64,000 bases of DNA from positions 868,001 through 932,000 of the forward strand of contig MBPM02000003.1 in NCBI GenBank assembly GCA_001695595.3, read 5' to 3'. Origin of the DNA: Plasmopara viticola (Eukaryota; Oomycota; Peronosporomycetes; Peronosporales; Peronosporaceae). The position numbers and the translations under genes were made by a program. Numbering within the stretch: position 1 is the first letter of the stretch; every line of letters starts with the position of its first letter. The notes beneath the pieces were generated by a model, which worked only from the letters and a program-made list of their open reading frames with translations, made no database searches and was not told the origin of the DNA. Positions 49,701 through 62,079 of the stretch are shown here, piece after piece.

Positions 49701-51170
49701 GCAAGTCATGCCTGGAGACTCGGACGACGAAAGAGGCGAGACACTTGCATGCAAATTCGTTAAATCAAAACTGGCTGATCTCGCAAACTTAGAGCGTCGA
49801 GGTTTTCTTCGCGCTCGAGTAGCATCATTGCCTGCAGCGTCCAGTGCAGGTGTACACGATGGCTTAGCCAACGATGCTTCACGTCCAGCAGCTACGGTTC
49901 GTAAAGCCCCTGCCATGTAGGCTCTATCTTGCCCATCTCTCCAATCCGTTTCAACGAAATCGACAGAGTCATCCGCATCTTCGTTCGTAATTCTGCTCTT
50001 GATAGACGTCATGCTACTTAAACGCGATAATTGTGCTGGGGTTTCCGAGCCATTGTTCTCAATCTCATTCCCTTCGCTCTCTCCGCGTCCTCGTCGTTTC
50101 CGTGGAAGTCGGTCATTGACATGAATCGCACGCAAGTGCCCACTAAACCACGTCTTGTTCTTGGGATTTGACGACGACGGAGCGACTGACATGGCGGCAA
50201 GCCGATGGTGTCGTTTCGACGACGTGGTGGTGGGGATGACTGTAATGGGTGGACTTGCTTTATCGCCACTTGCATCCAATCCTTCCTCGCTCGGCACCGG
50301 TTCAAAGGATGAATTACACGAGCGACGTCCGCCTTCTTTAGTCGCGCTCACTGTCGGCTCGATCATGCTACTACTAGACACGCTATGATCGTTCCCTCGT
50401 CTGAGACTCTGGCGATGACCTTGCGCATCGCGTCCCATCCCGTCCGTGGTATCAAAGTACCCATTCATGGCTTTTTGAAACCACTTTGCACACAAGTCAC
50501 ACGTACGGGCCGAGGCTTCGCGGTACCCAAAACACGTTGGCAAAAGCACACTCTTGGCCGAACATTTAAAGCAGAACGCAAAGCCACACGAGGCACAATG
50601 TCGACTCCGATGAAAGGGATAGAACGACTTGCCACAGCCACAACACGAGGCATTCAAGCGGACACGAGCGCGTGGCATGGGGATGCCAGGTCTACTCTTC
50701 GTCGTCACAGAGCTCTGTTCCGCTCGTGGCAACGTCGACTCGTGTGGCTCCATGGATCGACCGCTCACAAGTCCTTTCTTACACTGTAGCTCCTTCACAA
50801 TGCGCATCGCACTTTGCAACGCCGCCGCGGCGGCCTCGAGCTCGTCGTCGTCCAACGGTTTCTCTTCGTCCTCGTCTTCTTCATCTTCTTCACCAGCGTC
50901 GTCGTCATCGTCGTCCGCCGTGGCACAACCATCGCCCTGAACACTTGACGAGTCACTTGCTCGGCTTGCACTTGCTCGACGTTCGAGCTCTTGAAAAGCT
51001 TCTTGGGTCTCCTCCTCTTCTTCGTCCTCTTCTTCCCGGCTCGTGGTCGCCGTTGCTTCGACCACGGACGTGGATAAAGCACGCACGAGTAGCGCCGCCA
51101 TGCGTTTCGGGTCACGCAACACTGCCAGATGCGCAGAGTCCTCCTCCATCGACTTGGTAGACGACAACAT
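46723..51170 (-). CDS. FYVE and PH-GRAM myotubularin-type phosphoinositide 3-phosphatase
   Basis: Exon 1 is 51170-48189 and exon 2 48108-46723, giving 1455 aa. Order: acidic N-terminus; FYVE zinc finger (about residues 176-231, with CCGCGKSF, the basic RSRHCASCG and CDLC), which binds PI3P; a long Ser-rich disordered region; a PH-like domain; a PH-GRAM domain (about 750-870, VPLLPGEAV, KIAVTNYRVLF); then the myotubularin phosphatase with the P-loop HCSDGWDRT (Cys1200). All P-loop residues are present, so it should be active on PI3P and PI(3,5)P2 at endosomes. The phosphatase continues through GFAVLVEKDWLAFGHK and WQMQRQ. The start is the first ATG after the open 5' region; an upstream exon is not excluded. 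In animal MTMRs the FYVE is C-terminal. Confidence 0.9.
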
Positions 51171-51254
51171 CGCCGCAACTTTTGGAGTCAGTCGACCCTT
51201 TTCTGAGTCGTGGGCTCTATCTATATTCAAGGGTGGGGATTGGTCGATTTGCAA

Positions 51255-54200
51255 GGAACCTCAATATGCCTTTCTACAAACCGCAACGCAAGAGGTTACG
51301 GCTGCGTTTGCAAGACGAGAGGAACAAAGCGGCAGCAGCTGGGTAAGAGATGCAAAGCAAGAGTAGACGGAAGAGCAGTGCCGAAGCTTCCTATCAACAC
51401 ATACTCGCGTAGAGGAGGGCTCCAACTGGAGTACCTAAAGCACTGCGCACCTTTTCTTGTTCGCCCGCTTTGACCATCTCAGAGGACAAGGTTACGCTTC
51501 ATGTGCTGTCAAGTTTTTCGTAATTACTATTATGTATCCTCTTTGCGATTGCAAAAGTTACGTCTGGCTTTTCGTCCCGAGCTTCGCCACAATGAGAGTT
51601 AAAGTCGGTAAAGTGAAGGACTTTAATAAGATAAACCAGCACTATGTGAAGTGTAAGCTCGCAATTGTACCATCTAGATTTAGGAGCCACCGCTTTCGAT
51701 TCTTGTGGCTACATGAACTTCGTACATTATCCAGTAGACTTTAAATGTTTCGACTTCTTTTTTTCGCGCATTTCGGTTACTAGATGTTGATTGAGGGTGA
51801 ATCAGAACAACTTCATGGCTCTCTATCGGATCACGCTCCACTTTCTGGACTTACTTAGACGATAAGGGTCGCAGGTACCTGTATGTGAAGGAGCTCATTT
51901 GTCTTAATTATATTGAAAAATACGTCTGTGTCAATGGTCTCCAGGGGTAGCCAATACGATTTAATTGGAGATACTAGACTCAATTTTGGCGCGAGAGCAA
52001 TATAAGTAAACAACAGGCTACACCAGTACGGATTACGACCGACCGATGTCACAGATGACGCAAGGTTTTAATATAGGCGTTTAGTTTCAGCCGACGCCTA
52101 CGATCATTATGCGAGAGTGCATATGTCTATATTATATTTGAAATGACTTCCATACCGATAATCTCCAATTCTAGACTCTCTACGACACGAGATTTCTATA
52201 GAGTTTTTGATTTTTGACAGATGAAATACTTTAAAAAATAATGAGTTGAACGACACGAACGAATGGATGGTAAATTTTGTCTCTCGAATCACCCGTCTGG
52301 ATAGAACTTAAAATTTTAACGTGGCTGCTTGCGAGGCAGTCGAGAAGATATATTTTTGCCGCTTAGCCTCATTTGCGCACGTTGGCATAGGATTTACTGA
52401 CGCTCTGGGCCTAAAAATCTTGTCTTAGGTGGTCTGTCTGACCCTCCGGAGCCGACCGATCCATTCCCTTTGAAATAAATTTGGACGGATATGTCGTCAA
52501 ATGTGTCTGGGTGAAAGCTGGTCGAGAGAATGGTGTGTGAACAAACGATCACACTTCGTCAGAGCGGTGACTGCCGATGTGGTACCACTAACCAAGGGTA
52601 TATTCGACTCCATCATTCGGATTTGACTGTAGCCATAAATTCAGTGCAATGAGCCCGAGCATGATGTTAGGCAATACTGGACTGGCGTATATATATGCAT
52701 GCAATACCGGAGTGGCGTATCGCTACACTGTTCAGCATTTCGTAGGTATGAACTGATCGCAACTTTTCATTCAATTTCTACACAAAAGAAAATGGTGGCA
52801 GGGGTGTCCACAATACGCCAATCTCTACTTTTCTGGTATACTGAGCTCATATTACTCTCGTGACAATGGCATTGCCTATTACATATGACTTCGTGCATGA
52901 CACGAGGCAAGTCTGGAACCTGAATTGGTCGAAGCTAAGTTTGAGGTGACCACCACAAGTGAGCATATCATTTATAAAGAACACACGAGATTTTTGTAAC
53001 ATTTTGAGTCTCTGAGCTCTAGCGCAACATACGCTGCAGTTGTGGATGCCTTAGGACAACCAATCCATGGAAAATGTCAAATTAAAAGCAAGCCGGGAAA
53101 GGGGGTCAAGGTGAATGATATATCTTTAAAAAAGTTTTCCATCTCTTTAATGGTTTGTCTTTAGGCCTCCAAAGTACTTTACCAAATGTAACGCACCAAA
53201 ACTTATTGCGTTTTAACTCAACCAAAAACTCAGTAGCTTCAAGATTCAATACCTCTGATGCTTGTGGTAATGTCTACCGGAGCTCATTGTCGCAGCACAA
53301 CGAACAATCAACTGCAAGACCAGATTTTTCCATCGACCACAGGTCGCTCGTGGCACCTACTTCTAAGCAGTAATCGTATTTACATTCTCTTCTAGTGTAG
53401 CTGCGCTACCTGCTATTGGTAGTACTTTGTTACTCACTTTGCCCCGCAGAACGATGTTAACCGCTTGCGAAAATTTGCCACCTGTAGTTACTGTTTACAT
53501 AGGAAACTATGTCACCCACATTTGGGGGTTGTACAGTCAGCCAGTGCACCTAGCGGGTCTTATTTATCCGCAGAACAAGGCTTTGATGACGCCATGACGA
53601 CATCCTTTAAGGCCTTCGATACCCCAAGTGCTTACTTTGAGCGTACAATTGCATAGGCTCTCTTTTCGAGGAGTCTTACACACAACAAGGTTGTTAAAAT
53701 GACTTGACAAAGGTCTCTTGCGCAAAATTGAGTGGCCGACATTTACGTCCTTGTGTCATTGATTGTTTCCGAGCTTGCGATGCCCACGGCCAAGTCATAC
53801 TCGTCCTCAATTGTTTTCAGCCAGGACAATATCAGAATGAGGGATGTTCACAATTATTTGTTCACTCTCTCGAACCGGAACTGATGGATTCTGTTGCATT
53901 ATTTTAAAAATAGATGGTTAACCATAATCTCGTACATTTGCGTGCACAACTAGCAGTCCACAACTGCTAATTCTTCTTGCCTGCTCTCCCACCGAGCTCA
54001 AGGATGGCCACAGCCACAAGCTGGACATCACGGCCATTAAGAATTATCTGACTCAAAGCAATAATTTTCTTCCTTGCTTTCCCCAACAGACTTCACGCTA
54101 ATCAGGAGAGAACGGGACATCCACCTCAGGTGACAGCGCCACTGACGCTGACAACATCATCACCTTCTCTGAAGATAGCCTTTGGATAGCTGAAAACGCC

Positions 54201-54916
54201 TCTAGACGCATTCTGATCAAATTGGGTTTTGTGCTGGCAAACGTTTCACCTTTTCGGAGCCAATCAAGACTGTCAGCTTGTATAAATGATTTCACGCAAA
54301 TGAGACTACCACTGCATACTCAAGTTTTACCGACTAGGGTACGAGTACAACTAGATGCAGCGGGGCTGCCGTGGCCTTAGCTCACAAAAAAACGAGTATA
54401 TGTCTCTGACGTCCTTTGAATAGATACGATTCGCAATCTTCATTTCAACCTGAAACAATTTTCTTATTCAAATTTAGACTTGATCTATTGCCCTGTGATT
54501 AAATTCCCTACAATTACAATTCAGCATAACGAATCCTGCTATTTTTTTCAAAGCGGTGGCATGTGCTGCTGCTTATCAGTAAAGTTCCTCATTACTTAAA
54601 ACTGCCATCGCGTGCACACGATGTTAATTAGTATCAATAGGTGTAGCACTCATTGTATTTGCGTCCCTGCAACTAAAAAATATACAAACAGCATCGCAAA
54701 ACTTAGCAGCGCTCTGGCTTTGCGACGACTGCACCAAGACGAGGCTAAGTTGCTTGTCATCTTCCAGATTTTTAGAAAATCACAGGGCCAAATCAAGGAC
54801 ATACCAAATGACTAATCAAATCGACGCGTCGCTGTACCGGTACTCACAAATATACCGGTATCTTAAGGCTTGCCATTTGGTTGATACTTTTACTGGTGGA
54901 TGTCATTTAACCCATA
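51255..54916. other. gene-poor stretch
   Basis: No intact gene. A 20-bp imperfect direct repeat (GCAATACYGGASTGGCGTAT) occurs at 52672 and 52702, and the degenerate array at 53395-53530 resembles that at 43.6 kb. Plus-strand frames at 53155-53373 and 53465-53656 have some protein-like composition but no identity. Confidence 0.45.
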
Positions 54917-57292
54917 ATGGGCAAGCGATCACGCAATGGACGAGGTGGTGGCGGCCGTGGCTACAGCAGCAAAAAGTCTCGTGGTGATGGCAATGCAGAT
55001 GACTGGCGTGCTGATAAATTTGCAGATTGGGTCTTTGAAAACAAAAGTTTTGAGGCGTATTACAAGGCGCAAAATATTATGGCCGCCACCGAGTGGGACG
55101 CATTCAAGAAGGCGCTTGCCACGCCGCTGCCTACAACCTTTCGCATCAACAGCTCGTGTCTATTTGCTGATCGGTGAGTTTTAAATTATTACACCACGTC
55201 CTCGAGGCTTGAAAACTGATTGTCTGCAATGATCCGTGCTATGACGCAGCATCCGCGAACACATTGAGCAGGATTTCAAGTTTGACGGACTGGTCGTGGA
55301 CAATGAACCCGTGGACCCGATAAGTTCCATGGCTTGGTATCCAGACAACCGTGGCTTTACGTGGTCCGTGGAGCGCCGTCGCGTACGCAAGCTTCCAATC
55401 TTAAAAGAGTTCCAGGCGTGGCTCGTTGAGCTCTCTGACAGTGGCAGTATCACGCGCCAAGAGGCAGTGAGTATGATCCCTCCTCTCGTGCTGGGTGTAG
55501 AGCCACACCATAAAGTGCTCGACATGTGCGCTGCTCCTGGTTCCAAGACATCACAGCTCCTCGAGTCGTTGCACTCGCAGGCATTGCCGACGGGCAAGAC
55601 CCCTACTGGAGTCGTCGTGGCCAACGACGTGGATCTGAAGCGTGCGTACATGTTGGTGCACCAGTCGAAACGCATAAGCTCACCAGCTTTGCTTGTCACT
55701 TGCCACGAAGCTCAGCACATCCCGTTTCTTGGCAAGGACGGTCTAGAGAGTCAAGGTGTATTTGACCGTATCTTGTGCGATGCACCATGTAGTGGTGACG
55801 GTACCTTGCGTAAAAATCCCATGATTTGGAAGACATGGAGTGCCAAGAACGGGATTGCATTGCACCCGCTTCAGCTCCAAATTGCCAAGCGTGGCGCTGC
55901 GTTACTTAAAATTGGTGGCAGCATGTGTTACTCAACGTGCACGTTTAATCCGTTGGAGAATGAAGCAGTGGTGGCGGAGCTTTTACGGTGGGGCAAAGGA
56001 GCCTTAGAGCTTGTGGATGTGTCGACCACACTATCGCTGTTAAAACGCCGCCCTGGTCTCAACACGTGGAAAGTGATGAATTCGCAATTGAAAGAATACG
56101 CGTCTTATCAAAACTACATTGACGAGAACATGAAGGACAAGGCAAAGGACAAAGTTCGTGCCACAATGTTTCCACCTACGGAAAACGAGGTTATGGAGTT
56201 TGGCTTGGAACGTTGCATGCGCTGCTTGCCTCAAGATGAAAACACGGGCGGATTTTTTATCTGTTTGCTAAAGAAGGTGGCACCAACTCCAGATGATAAG
56301 GAGGAACCAAGCTTTGACGAGGCCGAGGATGTAGCTGTCAAATCGAAAGAACCTGCTGCACAAGTAGAAGAAAAAGACGTCGATTTGTCTGACAAAGCTA
56401 CGGCAAGTGATACGAAAGCAGGTACTAAGGTGCAAAACGTTGTTTTGGAATCCGGTGGCAATAAGGAGGGAACGCCACAACGGAATCGCCGGGACGATCG
56501 TCTTAAGAAAAAGGGTGAAGTGTATGTGCCATTTGGAGCCGAATACGAAGCTCGTGTTCGCGATTATTACGAGATTAGCCCTGCCTTTTCCGCGAAGCAA
56601 TTGTTTACGCGGTCAGAAGATGCAAAATCCGTCACGTTTGTCACTGAAAGCATCACAATGGATTTGTTAGAGGAGATGAAACGCAAGAAGGTAAAAGTTG
56701 TGTACGCTGGTGTCAAAATGTTTGAGCGCAATGAGACGACGGAAGGTGGCAAAGTGTACCGCGTGTGCCAAGCCGGTCTGCCGCACCTTCTTTCGTTTAT
56801 GAACAAGCGAAAGATCAAGGTAGGTCCAAGGGACTTTCAGATGCTGCTCGAGCGATTAGGTGATTTATTTGATTTCGACGAATTTGAGCCTGCGACGCGT
56901 GAGTACTTGGAAAAGGCTCCGATCGGGAGTGTTGTGTGCATGCTTGACCGTCCGAGTCAGTCTAGTGTTGAGTACGTACTATGCCTTGTTATCGTGTGAA
57001 ATTTATTCTTACAAGTGTGATCTTTGGTTGGAATAGATCTAAAGTGATGAATTTAGTCGTGTGGCGCGGTCGAAACTCGATTAATGTGATGGCTGCCAAG
57101 GCGGATGTGGCGGTGCTACTGGGCACAATGAAGGAGTTGAAGATCTACAACCCTGCTCTTCAAGAGGCAATTTTGAAAGCTAAGAAGAAAAAGGACACGG
57201 AACGTGCCGTACGCGATACGAACAAAGCGGTGGTGTCGGGAGAGGGTAAGAATGACGCTTATGATGTGGCTGATGCCACGCCTGCAGTTTGA
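54917..57292 (+). CDS. NSUN2: NSUN2/TRM4-type tRNA m5C methyltransferase
   Basis: Exons 54917-55173, 55250-56971 and 57037-57292 give 744 aa. A Gly/Arg/Lys-rich start is followed by the PUA-like region and RsmB/NOP2/SUN methyltransferase fold: DMCAAPGSKTSQLLE (SAM site), DAPCSGDGTLRKN with Cys266 and STCTFNPLENEAVV with Cys316. These two cysteines are the release and nucleophile residues of the family, at nearly the same positions as in animal NSUN2 (271 and 321). The C-terminal half contains an acidic/basic linker and a conserved extension ending in a Lys-rich tail. The enzyme methylates C5 of cytosine in several tRNAs (positions 48-50 and, in some, 34) in the nucleus/nucleolus. Confidence 0.95.
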
Positions 57293-57364
57293 ACTATAGA
57301 TGACAGCATATAAAGTAGGATAAATTGAATCTCTACTGCTCACGCACCAGTCTACATCCTGCAT

Positions 57365-58104
57365 TTAAATAATAGCACTCGCTATCACTGCTTTATCGCA
57401 AGAAACGAGCACTATATCGCACAGATGGTGTAGGGATTCAGAGTCAAGCGTGTGGAGAGCATCAATGGTTTAAATCTGAATATCACGAAAATTCGGGATT
57501 TGGTACTGTGTAGATAAGTATCCGCGGTAGAATGGAGAACGGATGTGTGTACATTGTTTAGTCGAGTCAAAAATGCGAGTAAATGGATCGTACGAGATGG
57601 CACAAGGGCAATTTACATCGTCGATGGGCGTATCTGTGTGCATTGACCAAAGGTAGGATTCAACTAAGATAGATTTGATCTCATCGTTTAAAGTGTTTTC
57701 ATAAAAAAGCTGCAGTTAGTATCTTCAAATCATGATCCGTCAAATATAAGACGACATTCGAAAATGTACGAACAGATACAATCCCATCATCTGATTGATT
57801 GCCAACGTTATGGACAATGTTGGCAGGTTTCATTTCTTGCCACTGCATTGTCATTGTCATTTGCTGATCTGTATCTTGATCCTTTTGCCTTATCGTGGCT
57901 GCATTAGTGTCTTCATGTTTGTTCTGGCTCCAGAGTCGACGCTAGCTTCCGTCTCTTGCGTGCAGCTTCCGACTTGCTATCGTACATATATAGTCCATCC
58001 TGGTTAGTCCTTCTCAAATTAGTGCTGTGATCGTGTGTTGCGCTGCCAATCTCTATATAATTTTTGACATTGTCATATGTCTCGCAGGGGCGTTTATTTC
58101 GCAT
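57365..58104 (-). pseudogene. decayed gene, unknown family
   Basis: On the minus strand, MRNKRPCETYDNVKNYI begins a frame that contains a basic ARKRRKLAS nuclear-signal-like motif. After a frame change the sequence runs through DTNAATIRQKDQDTDQQ to LTDHDLKILTAAF. A T6 homopolymer near 57706 then shifts the frame into LNDEIKSILVESYLWSMHTD and about 60 further codons ending DIQI, an in-frame TAA, and about 38 more open codons. Removing one T restores the junction. Protein-like composition is strong in each block. No family is recognised. Its 3' end is 73 bp from the NSUN2 stop, convergent. It may reach further upstream to about 58400. Confidence 0.5.
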
Positions 58105-59492
58105 GCACCACGTGCTTCAGCCAACTCAAATGACTTTTTATCCTTCCCTTTCGCTCATGTGGTAAAATCACTGCTTTTTGGCTACGTTCTATCCATGACT
58201 TTTTGTTTCTCTAAAGAAAAGTAACCTTCGTTTCGAATTGCGACGATATCCACCACTTCTCGACTTAATTCGTGTCGATACTCTCAAGTACCTCTCTATA
58301 AGATTTGGGACCAAGTCCAGCGGCACTGGTAGTACACTTTCGCAATTTTTTTTAACCTTTATACATTCGACGTAAATGCATTTACAACGTATGCCAGCCA
58401 ATTCTTGTTGCGAACGTCGAGCTTTTCTTCACATTTTAAATTGCGTTTATGACGAAGTTGCTCTGATGGATACTTTTATTGCTGTAGCTGACGATTTCAA
58501 CATTGCCTTAAGTATTCTAGCAAGGAAGCAGTGTTTGTTAGTGCGATCCCAGGCACGGAATATTACTCGGGATAGATGTGGCTACATGACATGTTCGTTC
58601 AGCAGAAATTTGAAATCTTTGCTTTTGACAAGATTTCCCTTTTGAGTATACACGCTGTTTTGAAGCGCTCAGTCGGTCTTGCCCCTATCACAAAACTTTG
58701 GTAGCTTTGCGTTCTTGCAGGACAAATGTCCGTACAGTAAATGCGCCAGGCTCTTATGTAGTTATAGGACATACGTGATGACGTGCAACATCGCCGTCTC
58801 TAGGTATTGTCATTGAATTGTAGCAAGCTATGTGCGTATTACATCAATGACATTTCGACGACGCTTCTGGTGATTACATATATAAGTACATAATTGCTCG
58901 GCTTGAACCCAAATATTTGGTATCTTAAGGTCGTTTAGAGCAATTTGGTCAGTAAACGGGATATCTCAGTATCTCGTTGAACGCTAACGACGCTTCTTAT
59001 ATTCACAGACTATCAAAGACAAGATCTACGACAATAAGCGGATCGACTAGACCTGTTGGAACCACGTCGAGTGGGAAAACTTTATTTCGGGGGATCGACA
59101 AAATTTGCGCTTGTCGAGAGGGAGGTTGACAGCTGGTTTGAGCTGTGGTGCATCTTCGAAACGATTCACTCGCAGCTGGTGCTGGTAGGGTGCCAATGAT
59201 AGCGCGTATCGCATTCGATACCTTGAGAGTGATTCTTAGAAGTAAATAATACTTAATCCCAGTGCAATAATTGGATTACTAACCACCAAATTTGCCCATT
59301 ACTTTCTTAGCGTCGGTCGTGATGGTGAGCAAAATTAGCACAACTTTATTGGTTCGCTAATTTAAGCTTGAGGAAGTTGTGATCCGAAATAGCAAGCTCG
59401 CTTACGTTTTTCTACCTATTTGGCAACCAGCTTTACCTTTTCGTATAGCAAAAAACATTGCATTGAAGTATTACCTGCACAGCAGAAGCACA
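58105..59492. other. intergenic
   Basis: The first 300 bp may be upstream remains of the decayed minus-strand gene. The rest is AT-rich with no identified gene, and its right end must include the promoter of the zinc-finger gene. Confidence 0.4.
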
Positions 59493-60559
59493 ATGGAGCA
59501 AACCTCGGTTTCGTCTGTGAAAGTACCTAAAGGGCCTGACCACCTTGTCACTCCGTCGTTTACATGGTACAAAAGCTTTTTTTTTCTTTTGCAATTGTGC
59601 AGCTGACACTTCGATGCGATAAATGATGTAGCGAGGTGTGCAAGATATCGGTGCGATCGGCAAAAAAACTTATGGATCACGTAAATTTTTCACCGCTTCA
59701 TCAAGCGTCACTTGGCTTGGACGGCAATTCGAAGAGTGGTAGTAAATCGACTGGGCGCGTGCGTCAATTGCTCTATGATGGCTCAAAGCTATTCTGGCGC
59801 GTCAACGAGACGCTAGATTTGTGCATTTACCAAGATGCGACTGTGAATTGCGTCACTATTCGAGCCTTTCAGCAAAACTCCCCACAAACTCTTGACACGG
59901 ACGATAAAAGTAGGTCTGTAGATCTTATTCCTCCTTTGGACATTGACCTGCGCCGATTGCGTCAGATATTGGGACTCAAAGCGGCTCCAAAGATACCAGG
60001 GCTGTACGGAGGCATGTTTAACCCTTCAACGGGGATGATGTCAATGGTCTCGAACCAGTCCAAGTCGAATGGTGAAACAACGACGACAGCTCATGCAAGC
60101 GAGTTGATCACAGAGTATTTACTAACTCGACTTCAGGCACGACGCGACTCGCTTGATAGAGTGACCCTCTGTTTGTTACGGAGTAATGACGATGAAGTGG
60201 ACCCGGTTGAGCTCATAATGAACACAACTGACCCGCCGCAAGCGCTTCCAAGTGACCTTACGCTCCGTCGCCGTCACACTATCGATGACGTCAAGGAGGC
60301 GGAGAAAGAAGTGGTTGTGGCCACAACACGACTCAAAAATGCACGCATGAAGGCTGAAGAACTGTCGAATCTTGCGCGTACGACACTCGATAATTTTTCG
60401 AAACACTATGGCTCGGCAGAGGCGAAAAGTCGAGATCAGACAATTTCGACTGCCATTACGATCGCTGGAGGCCGCCGTATGGTGGACAGCCAACATACAA
60501 TCGATTTGGTACGTTCTGATGAAGTGAGTCAAAGGTTTCCTCACGAAGAAGAGAAATAA
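59493..60559 (+). CDS. single C2H2 zinc-finger protein
   Basis: Exons 59493-59566 and 59632-60559 give 333 aa. The splice junction completes the zinc finger: TCEVCKISVRSAKKLMDHVN with the second His in SPLH, a C-x2-C and H-x5-6-H pattern typical of RNA-binding or U1-type C2H2 fingers. The rest includes LYDGSKLFWRVNETLDLCIYQ, DIDLRRLRQILGL, a Gly/Met/Ser-rich middle and a long helix (VKEAEKEVVVATTRLKNAR...), probably coiled coil. The alternative acceptor at 59635 would lose the first Cys, so the acceptor ending at 59631 is preferred. No specific ortholog is recognised. Confidence 0.8.
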
Positions 60560-61294
60560 GATTGATTGAATAGAACATTGGGTACAATGAAAAGCTATTG
60601 AGTGAAGGGAATGCTTTCGCGTTTAGAAATGAATTGTGTTAATTAAATGGCGTTGTCGTACCGAGCGAGTGACGCCAATATAATTGAGCGGAGATGGTCC
60701 ATTGTAACAAAGGTTACGTGCTTGCCGATCGAATTTCGGTCGCAATGCTTAGTATGGCGAATTAACACAGCTTGAGAGCTTCATATGCGCATCCATCTTG
60801 ATGTGCAAAGCCTTTTTACCCTTACTGAAATACGAGAAATAGCATACACCGAGTATTTCCTTGCAAGGAATTTGCAGATAATCAAAAAATTAGGTAGTTT
60901 AAAGGCTAAATTAATAATAATCAAGTCAAGCGAGACACGGCAACATTTGTATGGCAAGCTTGTACAAAATCATTACTACAACCAGTGGCGGTAGCCAGTT
61001 TCGATAGACTAACCAATACACTTTAGAATGCTTCGCTATGCATCTTAACTTTCGTCGGAGCATTCGCACAAATTTCGATTTACATGTGATCTTTCATAAG
61101 TGGCGTAGAAGCACTTGCTAGTGCATACACAGCCTTTAAAAAGAACGGCGCAATTCCATTTCATTGGCGGAATGTGCCAATGACTGACGTTCCTTGCTGT
61201 TAAAAAGATAGGATTCCTACGCACCAATCGTCTTATTAAACGCATCATCAAATACTCTCAGCTCCAGTTCCCCAGCCTCAAAACAGCGTTTTTT
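60560..61294. other. intergenic
   Basis: No gene or element recognised; AT-rich. Confidence 0.5.
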
Positions 61295-62010
61295 TTATTC
61301 ATTCCGGCATTCGCCTAAAACTTTTACAAACTCTACTACTGCAGCTTGAAAGTTGTCATCATGGGCCATTACCCTCTCTCGAAGACGATTAGATTCATGC
61401 GCGCAGTCATCGCTAAGCTCATACAAGCGCGACGTTGTTCCATCTATTGCATTCAATTTGTTGTCTTTATAGCCTGCACTTTCACTCAAAAGTGACCCCC
61501 AATAATCCATGTTCTGATACAGTTACTCCATATAATCGTCCACCACCATGACAGGTTCTACTTCTTAAATCCACTGCCGCGTTGCTCGCGACTGACACAG
61601 TGCGGTCTGAAATAGACTATGTACTTCGCAAATTATTATGACCACGCCTTCGCCAGCCCGGTACCGCCGATCGAGTCCTCTCAACAGCTTTAATAGCTCG
61701 CCTAGCTTCTAAACCGTAACTTGCAATAAGCGCTGCACTTTAATGATGGTGGCCTACCAAAATCATTCAACAACGCCTTGACCATATTCGAATCTTTTCG
61801 CAAATTACGGTTTTCGGCGAGCATAGATAGCCTGTCCGCCACATCAATCATGTGAGCAACCCACATTTCGTATTGAGTACCTCCCCATTGTCTTTAACGC
61901 CGTCGTCGTCACTAATGACGATCACCTCGTTAATAGGACGCGGCGGACTAATGTCGCCATTGGCTCGATTCTCCGTATTGCTGCTATTAATAGGATCTTA
62001 CAGGTAAGCC
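61295..62010 (-). pseudogene. decayed or multi-exon gene with SUMO-interaction-like motif
   Basis: On the minus strand an upstream frame carries PPRPINEVIVISDDDG, a hydrophobic-acidic string typical of SUMO-interaction motifs. It is followed, in another frame, by MWVAHMIDVADRLSMLAEN, and finally by a 71-codon ATG frame (61510-61295) starting MDYWGSLLSES with coiled-coil character. The last frame is open further upstream except for two stops. I could not find splice pairs that join the blocks cleanly, so a pseudogene is favoured, but a live gene with unusual introns is not excluded. Confidence 0.4.
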
Positions 62011-62079
62011 GATGTGCGTCACTGTTTTATGTCACTCTCGCAAGGTAACCGCACCAATCATCCCCGGTCCCATTTAACC

